Below, in pieces: positions 58,724 to 64,000 of a stretch of 64,000 nt of DNA. The DNA comes from Bacillota bacterium (GTDB taxonomy: Bacteria > Bacillota > Clostridia > Acetivibrionales > DSM-2933). A program made the position numbers and the translations under genes. The stretch lies in NCBI GenBank assembly GCA_023430975.1, contig JAEYYB010000036.1, forward strand, positions 119,826 to 183,825, in the 5' to 3' direction. Every line of letters begins with the position of its first letter. The stretch's first letter is position 1. The notes beneath the pieces were generated by a model. It was not told the DNA's origin. It saw only the letters and a program-made list of their open reading frames with translations, and ran no database searches.

Positions 58724-59735
58724 AGACTTTTCTCAACCTTTCTCTAATCAGCGTTCCTGATATGCCATAGGCTTTTCCCGTCATAATCGTTCTGACATCA
58801 CGTATTTCAGTTTCCTTGTTCAAAAGGTATCCAACCAGAGGCTCCAGACCGTCTATCGCGTCCTTACCTTTTTTTATAAATAAAGCTTTGAACTCATATA
58901 GCAGTCCTTCCTGATTCATGGAACTGTTGTGGAAATTTACATGTGCCGGCATTTTTTCGGCAATATGATAAAAAGGTGAATACTTTAAAATTTCCGATGC
59001 CAATTCTTTAGAAGCTTTTATTTTTTCACTCCATATTTCCATAGGAATATATCCACCAGGCAATAATACATTTTCAATGAATCCATTATCCTTTTTTAGA
59101 TGTTTTAATCTCAAAAATGTTGAAATATTTTTCAAATCTACAGTTCCTGCCACAAAGTCCTGAAGAAATCTATATCCGTAAGAATCAGCCATTGCCCTCA
59201 TCTGCCTGTAACAAGCCTTATCCATTATAGTATCCACTGCCTGAGGATCTCCTGTATGATGAAATTCTTCCATGGCTTGCTCTACAGCTAAACTCATAAT
59301 ATGCGACATTTCAGTATATTTTCTGCTCCTTATCATTTGCTTGATTTTTTCAGGAGAAGTTGGGCCCCAATCGTACAAAAGCCCTTGAAGATTTTCATGT
59401 CCACTAAACTCGGCTTTCATCAACACCTTTACGTTGTGAAAATCCCGAGCCTGCAAAAATATATTAAAAATATCTGGAACTGGAGCTAATTCTTTCATTA
59501 GCTTAAACAGCTTTTTATATTCTTCTGCCAGCAGTACTTCGTGATTGACATTTAATACGTCTTCAGAGCCGCTCTCCTTATCTCCATAATGTACCTCTTC
59601 CAGTATTCCCATTGCATCCTTAGGAGTAGCCGCATCAATAAGCCTATTCATTATTTCATGATCCAGAAGTCTCTTTTCAATAGCCCTGATCCTTGATACT
59701 GCATAAATGTATTCTGATTTTGTTATCCAAGACAA
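58716..59735 (-). CDS. ntpC: V-type ATPase subunit C
   Basis: This is the funnel-like stalk subunit (yeast subunit d homologue) linking the membrane ring to the V1 shaft. The 339-aa protein has the typical start SEYIYAVSRIRAIEKRLLD. It also has LQARDFHNVKVLMKAEFSG and the C-terminal NKETEIRDVRTIMTGKAYGI segment. Start is TTG at 59735 with AAAGGAG nine bases upstream; a frame-blocking TGA just before it rules out a longer form. It is mainly helical. Confidence 0.92.
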   Translation of the reverse strand: MSWITKSEYIYAVSRIRAIEKRLLDHEIMNRLIDAATPKDAMGILEEVHYGDKESGSEDVLNVNHEVLLAEEYKKLFKLMKELAPVPDIFNIFLQARDFHNVKVLMKAEFSGHENLQGLLYDWGPTSPEKIKQMIRSRKYTEMSHIMSLAVEQAMEEFHHTGDPQAVDTIMDKACYRQMRAMADSYGYRFLQDFVAGTVDLKNISTFLRLKHLKKDNGFIENVLLPGGYIPMEIWSEKIKASKELASEILKYSPFYHIAEKMPAHVNFHNSSMNQEGLLYEFKALFIKKGKDAIDGLEPLVGYLLNKETEIRDVRTIMTGKAYGISGTLIRERLRKVYA

Positions 59736-59788
59736 GACGCATCACTCCTTTCATTCATGCAATTCTAAGGTATAATATAATGTGGTTT

Positions 59789-60397
59789 TCATCGTACACC
59801 AAGTAAAGAATATACTAATTCCTCCAAGTTTTCCTTTTGTGTACGGAATAAAGCTTCAAAAGAAAAGTTTATTTCCATATCCCCTATTATAAGGATAAAG
59901 CCGCCTTTAATGTCCGCCGTTTTATAAGACAGCACTAAGCCCACCTGAGCTCCCTTTTCCTCCGTCAAAGCAGTCACACGCTCAAGAAGAATTTCTCCTA
60001 AAGATTGCCTATCTTTTTTTGATAAGACAATTTCAGCCTTTTCTCCTTGTATAGCATTTACAATCATATTTGCCATGAACTCACAGTACTGCTCACGAGG
60101 CATACTGGAAAGCCTTTCCATCGCCATATTAAATGTCTTCTGCACCAATTCCTGTTTTACTCTCATTATTTCTTTCCTGACTTCCATATCATTTAACGCA
60201 ATACATCTTTTTTCCAGATCACCAGCTTTCTTTTGGGCCTGCTCCAAAATGGTTTTTCTTTTTATATCAGCTTCCTCCCGGGCCGACTTTAGAATTTCAT
60301 CGGCTTCCTTTTTTGCTTTTTTTACATATTCAGCAGCTTCGGCATTCGCATCTTTCAGAATTCGATCTCTAATCCTCTCAATTCCTGTCATATTCAT
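59789..60397 (-). CDS. ntpE: V-type ATPase subunit E
   Basis: This is a peripheral-stalk subunit. The 202-aa protein has a long N-terminal coiled coil (about 1-95, rich in Ala/Lys/Glu: ILKDANAEAAEYVKKAKKEADEI) that pairs with the small coiled-coil subunit encoded first in the operon. The C-terminal globular domain includes LSYKTADIKGGFILIIGDMEINFSFEALF. The start has GGAGCTT upstream. Spacing to its neighbours is short, so it is fully part of the operon. Confidence 0.92.
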   Translation of the reverse strand: MNMTGIERIRDRILKDANAEAAEYVKKAKKEADEILKSAREEADIKRKTILEQAQKKAGDLEKRCIALNDMEVRKEIMRVKQELVQKTFNMAMERLSSMPREQYCEFMANMIVNAIQGEKAEIVLSKKDRQSLGEILLERVTALTEEKGAQVGLVLSYKTADIKGGFILIIGDMEINFSFEALFRTQKENLEELVYSLLGVR

Positions 60398-60415
60398 AAG
60401 CTCCTTGATTCATTT

Positions 60416-60886
60416 TTAAACTTTTCCGATAATGAGAATGGAAACAATCAGTGCAATAATGGCAAACATCTCTGCCATAAGAATCAAAGTAAGAGCTCTT
60501 CCCATGGCTTCCCCGCGTTTTGCAATCATTTGCATGCAGGCAACCGTAATACGCCCTTGGTAAATGGCAGAAACCAAACCTACAAATGCTGTAGGAATCG
60601 CCGCTGCAAAAAGCATCAAACCACTCTCAATACTAAGTGAATTTCCTGTCATTTTATTTAAAATCAAAAATGCAACTACAAAGCCGTAAATGGCCTGTGT
60701 ACAGTTTGTAGCCTGAAGCACCATAACGGTACCGAATTTATTGGGCTCTTCTGCCAATACACCGGCACCCGCCTGTCCAGCTCTTCCCATACCTATGCTG
60801 CAACCTATTCCCGCAATAAAAAACGCAACTACCGCTCCAAAAATAGCCCAAATATTACCTGTCATTCCCCAAAATAGAGTATCCAC
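60416..60886 (-). CDS. ntpK: V-type ATPase subunit K (c-ring proteolipid), Na+-type signature
   Basis: This 156-aa proteolipid has two fused hairpins (four transmembrane helices) and forms the rotor ring. The essential carboxylate is E139 (ILMAEMFAIIAL) in helix 4. T63-Q64 (NCTQAIYGF) and Q110 (SAIYQGR) match the Na+-coordinating T64, Q65, Q110 and E139 of Enterococcus hirae NtpK as I recall them, so Na+ coupling is likely. Start is GTG at 60886 with AGGAGG eight bases before. The gene overlaps the subunit I end. Confidence 0.93.
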   Translation of the reverse strand: MDTLFWGMTGNIWAIFGAVVAFFIAGIGCSIGMGRAGQAGAGVLAEEPNKFGTVMVLQATNCTQAIYGFVVAFLILNKMTGNSLSIESGLMLFAAAIPTAFVGLVSAIYQGRITVACMQMIAKRGEAMGRALTLILMAEMFAIIALIVSILIIGKV

Positions 60887-62858
60887 AACTATTTCCTCCT
60901 TCTAGTTTAATAAATTTTTTGTGTGCTTTTAGAGGCTGGAAAGGAACTCCGCCTCCTTCGTAAAATCTTCCAAAAAACTCAATATACTGAAGCCTGCTGG
61001 AATGCACATATGCACTAAGCATAGCAATTCCAAAATTCAGCGTATGCCCTAACGCCAATACAACCACAAAGAAAATTATTTTCAAAGGATTATTAATACC
61101 ATTCATAATTGCTATCTCATAAACAATAGAACCAATAACAGATGTTGCAAGTCCCAAGGCCATCAATCTGGAATAGGAAAGCACATCACTCATAAATTTT
61201 ACTACTTCATAAAGTTTAGCCGCACCGGCGGATAATCTTAAAAATATGTTCTTGTTCGTTCTGCCCTGTGTAAGCAGTATAATAATACCTCCAGACAGCA
61301 TCATGTATTTACCGACCGTTACAGCCTGCTCAAAATTGCCTGTTCCTGCATTGAAAACAAGAGGCAGTACAAATAATACAAAGCCGGTAAAAAATACGTA
61401 CCATACTGCTACATCCATCAAAATATCCAGATACTTTTTCTTTCTGAATAAATTGTATCCTTTGACTCCTATTCCTACATAAATGTGAATGATTCCAAGA
61501 AGTAGCGTCCACTGCAGGAATTCCTCAGGCTTTTCAAGTGGATTAAGCCAGATATTGTGTTCAGCCAAACCAGGAATTCCAAACCAGCCGCCGAACATAG
61601 CCCCCCAGAAGACCGCCGAAAAGCCGCAGTACCTCAATAATTTAAAAAGCTGGGTCATACCCTTTTCCAACTTGTTTTTAAATAATACGATAGTACTTAT
61701 TGCTATCATAATAACCCCATAAATAGCATCGCCTACCATAAACCCATAAAATAAAATGAAAAAAATAGCTGTGATAAAATTGGGATCCACTTCTTTAGGA
61801 GAAGGTAGACTATACATTCCTGTAACAGCCTCTACCGACTGTCCTACGGAATTGTTCTCCAGCAGCACCGGATATTCCTCGTTAGGCTCTGGCTTTTGAA
61901 CATGGGTTGCACAGTCCCATTTGTTTTGCAATTTATCAACTATACATTGGGTAAGGTGTGCCGGAATCCAGCCTTCCAATCTGAAAGTTCTTTGTGTGCT
62001 TTCCAGATGACTGAAGCTCTTTTTTCTGTCTCTGTTCATCAACAGATAATCATATAGAACCTCCAGTTTGTCAATGTGCTTTGCATAGTCCTCCATTTTT
62101 TCTTCACTTCTTCGCTGCTCGCAGTCCAGTTCTTTCATTTTTGCAAGTGCACGTTTTATATTCTCCTGTGCAGTTCCTTTCAAATCACTGAACATCACCT
62201 TAGTAAAACCATAATCCTTTAGTACTCTTCCTACTTCACCTGCAACTGCATAATGATAGATAAGATAAATGTACCTGTATTCATGGTCCGTGCTCACAGA
62301 TCTCACACAGCACTCTCCGGTCTGCTCTTTCAATTTTCCTTCCAGTTCCTCCATGCTGCTTCTTTTAGAAATATATCCAGTCAGTATATGGGTAGCTTGC
62401 GTTGCTGAAACTTCAAGAGGTATATCCAGTGTTTCCCACGGATTAAGATATTCCACCCGATTACCATATTTGTTTTTTTCAATGTTCAAATGTGCCATAT
62501 ATTTGTCATGCTGGGCAACACCATTCACAATATCCCATATAGCTTCATGTCCGGTAAGGATCTTTTCATAGTTTTCTCTGTTAACTTCTCTTCGGGCCTC
62601 AAACAGCTTTTTTTTCCTTTTATCATATATACTCAATTGTTTTAATGCGAACGCGACTTTTTCCAGTTGCTCTTCCAAGTCAGAAATTTCTTGCTTGATA
62701 CACTCAGCATTTTCTTTTCCTGCTTCCTGATTTAAATCCTCCCGGGAGGCAATATCTATAACATGTATAGCCTCCAGCTCCATGAGCTCCTTCAGTATGT
62801 CCTCCCTATCACTGTTCATGCCAATTAACGATATTTTATTCAGTTCAACGACAGACAT
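60855..62858 (-). CDS. ntpI: V-type ATPase subunit I (a)
   Basis: This is the membrane stator that provides the ion half-channels. The 667-aa protein has a cytoplasmic N-terminal half (about 1-340, mixed coiled coil and alpha-beta; starts MSVVELNKISLIG). The membrane half has about seven to eight helices: FFILFYGFMVGDAIYG, the conserved SYSRLMALGLATSVIG containing the essential arginine, ALGHTLNFGIAMLSAYVHSSRLQYIEFFGRFYEGGG. All landmark regions are intact. Its ATG overlaps the stop of the upstream coiled-coil subunit gene. Confidence 0.95.
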   Translation of the reverse strand: MSVVELNKISLIGMNSDREDILKELMELEAIHVIDIASREDLNQEAGKENAECIKQEISDLEEQLEKVAFALKQLSIYDKRKKKLFEARREVNRENYEKILTGHEAIWDIVNGVAQHDKYMAHLNIEKNKYGNRVEYLNPWETLDIPLEVSATQATHILTGYISKRSSMEELEGKLKEQTGECCVRSVSTDHEYRYIYLIYHYAVAGEVGRVLKDYGFTKVMFSDLKGTAQENIKRALAKMKELDCEQRRSEEKMEDYAKHIDKLEVLYDYLLMNRDRKKSFSHLESTQRTFRLEGWIPAHLTQCIVDKLQNKWDCATHVQKPEPNEEYPVLLENNSVGQSVEAVTGMYSLPSPKEVDPNFITAIFFILFYGFMVGDAIYGVIMIAISTIVLFKNKLEKGMTQLFKLLRYCGFSAVFWGAMFGGWFGIPGLAEHNIWLNPLEKPEEFLQWTLLLGIIHIYVGIGVKGYNLFRKKKYLDILMDVAVWYVFFTGFVLFVLPLVFNAGTGNFEQAVTVGKYMMLSGGIIILLTQGRTNKNIFLRLSAGAAKLYEVVKFMSDVLSYSRLMALGLATSVIGSIVYEIAIMNGINNPLKIIFFVVVLALGHTLNFGIAMLSAYVHSSRLQYIEFFGRFYEGGGVPFQPLKAHKKFIKLEGGNSCGYSILGNDR

Positions 62859-63171
62859 ACATATTCACAATCCTTTCTACTATGGCTTGTGCGGCTTTAT
62901 CCGACATTCCTGCTGCATTTTTCTGAATTCTGCTGATCTCTCGCATAACTTGCTCCTGCCTTTTTTCATTCTGCAGATCGATAGAAGCCTTTGCCTCTTT
63001 CATAATAATTTCTTTGTGGCTTTCAGCTTCCGCTATAGCTTGCTGAATCAGCCGCATTCCTTCTTCCCTTGCATCAGATAAAATCTCATTTGCCTCTTCC
63101 AGCGACTTCTTACGGATTTCAACTGCTTTGTGCTCTGCTTCGGTTATGTGTTCAAGCAATTCTATCGACAT
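62845..63171 (-). CDS. ntpF: V-type ATPase small coiled-coil stalk subunit (NtpF/subunit G-H type)
   Basis: This 108-aa helical protein, first in the operon, is the heterodimer partner of subunit E in the peripheral stalk. The sequence is one long amphipathic coiled coil (HITEAEHKAVEIRKKSLEEA, DAREEGMRLIQQAIAEAESH) with a short C-terminal VERIVNMYV. The operon order NtpF-I-K-E-C-G-A-B-D equals the core of the E. hirae ntp operon. The start has GGAGG upstream (minus strand AGGAGGTGAACAT). Confidence 0.88.
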   Translation of the reverse strand: MSIELLEHITEAEHKAVEIRKKSLEEANEILSDAREEGMRLIQQAIAEAESHKEIIMKEAKASIDLQNEKRQEQVMREISRIQKNAAGMSDKAAQAIVERIVNMYVCR

Positions 63172-63781
63172 ATGTTCACCTCCTTCCTAAACTAATCACC
63201 ATTTTTTTATGCAGCTATTACCATATAAAGCTAATACTTCATAAAGCACATCTTAAATGTTTCCAAGTAAACTGAACCATTATATTTTATGAACTACAAT
63301 TACCTTTTAAAGTGTAGACCTATAGGTTTCGCCTGAAAACAAAGGTCTTCCACCTATGGTTCAGTTGGCGAACTACTGTTGAAACCGCCTAAAGCAAGTA
63401 TTGATTATAAAGATTTTTCTGATGGCTGAACCTTCAACTCTGACAATTCAGTCTTTAAAGAAGTTTCTTATATGAGATTATTTACCCATATCGAGTTTAT
63501 ATTATAAACAAAAATTTTTTCTAAACTAATTTTAACCTATTTCAGCTCATTTTTCAACGTATTTTTCATTTTATATGATAAAAAGTTATTATTGCTTTGC
63601 CTATCTCGCCAAATCTTTCTTAATCTCCGCCGCATGAATTTGTATAATTAAGGCTGTAGTTTTGTTTAGTGTAAAACATTTTACAGCAATTTGATTTTAT
63701 GCAAGGAAATAATTGACATATCAATGGAAATAAGCGATATTATTCTCAGATAGTTCAAATACTAAAGAAAAGAGATTAAAA
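63172..63781. other. Gene-free spacer upstream of the V-ATPase operon
   Basis: This spacer of about 610 bases should contain the operon promoter on the minus strand; I cannot pick one confidently. At 63316-63405 there is a run of partly complementary C/T- and G/A-rich segments (CCTATAGGTTTCG, CACCTATGGTTCAG, GAAACCGCC) that differs in composition from its surroundings. It may be an IS-end or structured RNA relic. The left end of the transposon starting downstream probably lies between 63640 and 63780. Confidence 0.4.
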
Positions 63782-64000
63782 ATGGCTATAGCATATTCAA
63801 AAGATTTAAGAAAAAGTGTATTTAATGCACTAAATAAAGGAATGAGAGTAAAAGAAATTGTTGCAACTTTCGGGATCAAAAAATCAGCAGTTTATTCATG
63901 GAAGAGAAGAGAAAAAGAAACAGGTAGTTATGAGGCATTTCCTAGAAACCCTGGAAGGAAACCTGGAATAACAGATGAACAGATGGAAGAATTAAGGAAA
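63782..64000 (+). mobile_element. IS630-family transposase, N-terminal part (runs off window end)
   Basis: The ATG at 63782 opens 73 codons to the window edge without a stop: MAIAYSKDLRKSVFNALNKG, a helix-turn-helix MRVKEIVATFGIKKSAVYSW and the linker GRKPGITDEQMEELRK. This is the N-terminal DNA-binding region of IS630-type transposases. The catalytic DDE domain would follow outside the window. The element is next to the V-ATPase operon's upstream region, not inside a recognisable gene. Confidence 0.85.

Noticed and set aside
63316..63405. Group II intron domain or IS200/IS605 end
   Set aside because: A few complementary segments are present, but no intron domain V motif, reverse transcriptase or TnpA gene is visible. 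The evidence is too thin.

Overview
The window looks like the chromosome of a low-GC, spore-forming, anaerobic Clostridia-type bacterium. The sequence support is AT-rich DNA with strong GGAGG ribosome sites, a YhcN/YlaJ-type sporulation lipoprotein, rubrerythrin, an S-layer-homology protein, a GTP-type PEP carboxykinase and a complete V/A-type ATPase operon that stands alone. The gene mix recalls the Acetivibrio/Pseudobacteroides/Ruminiclostridium group; that placement is inference.

Layout. 1-8.2 kb: 3' end of pckG, tRNA-Thr, thpR, a ZIP transporter, a carbonic-anhydrase-like gene, a DedA protein, a ferritin-like/YhcN minus-strand group, rubrerythrin and a TauE/SafE permease. 8.5-19 kb: a TerD/TerA-type protein, an SLH protein, a two-gene unknown operon, a CPBP protease with a promoter-embedded operator, a CoA-binding protein, an ABC-F ATPase with a structured leader, and a large WG-repeat protein. 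19.3-26.1 kb (minus strand): a peptide secretion locus with a double-glycine-leader precursor, a peptidase-containing ABC exporter, a GyrI-like protein, an HlyD-type adaptor and a membrane-anchored Ig-like protein. 26.5-33.4 kb: a DUF4173 membrane protein, a polysaccharide deacetylase, a zinc-ribbon protein, and a B12 ABC transporter behind a cobalamin riboswitch. 33.5-44.7 kb: sensory and housekeeping genes plus three broken genes (a frameshifted hybrid kinase, an alcohol dehydrogenase pseudogene, a DUF6544 remnant). 45-52.4 kb: serC, a PadR/glycosyltransferase/YjdF/TIGR04076 cluster, and cheW-mcp-cheR. 52.6-63.2 kb (minus strand): a KhtTU-like cation/proton antiporter and the nine-gene V-ATPase operon. 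The window ends inside an IS630-type transposase.

The most unusual layer is not in the genes. Several families of short, structured, MITE-like repeats are scattered through the spacers. One family carries the 8-mer TAAGGCAT. It supplies or overlaps the stop codons of at least five genes, and one copy of about 100 nt sits inside the cobalamin riboswitch aptamer. A second family shares ATATTAAAAGTG-type terminal inverted repeats and occurs as copies of about 102, 50, 42 and 29 nt, which look like a deletion series. Regulatory palindromes are also clear: a perfect 19-bp inverted repeat over the padR promoter, and an 8-2-8 palindrome in the spacer of the CPBP protease promoter.

The best candidate for a little-described system is the 19.3-25.2 kb secretion locus. 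It has an unusually large GG-leader substrate (core of about 114 residues), a free-standing GyrI-like domain and a triple Ig-like surface protein. No modification enzyme is visible.
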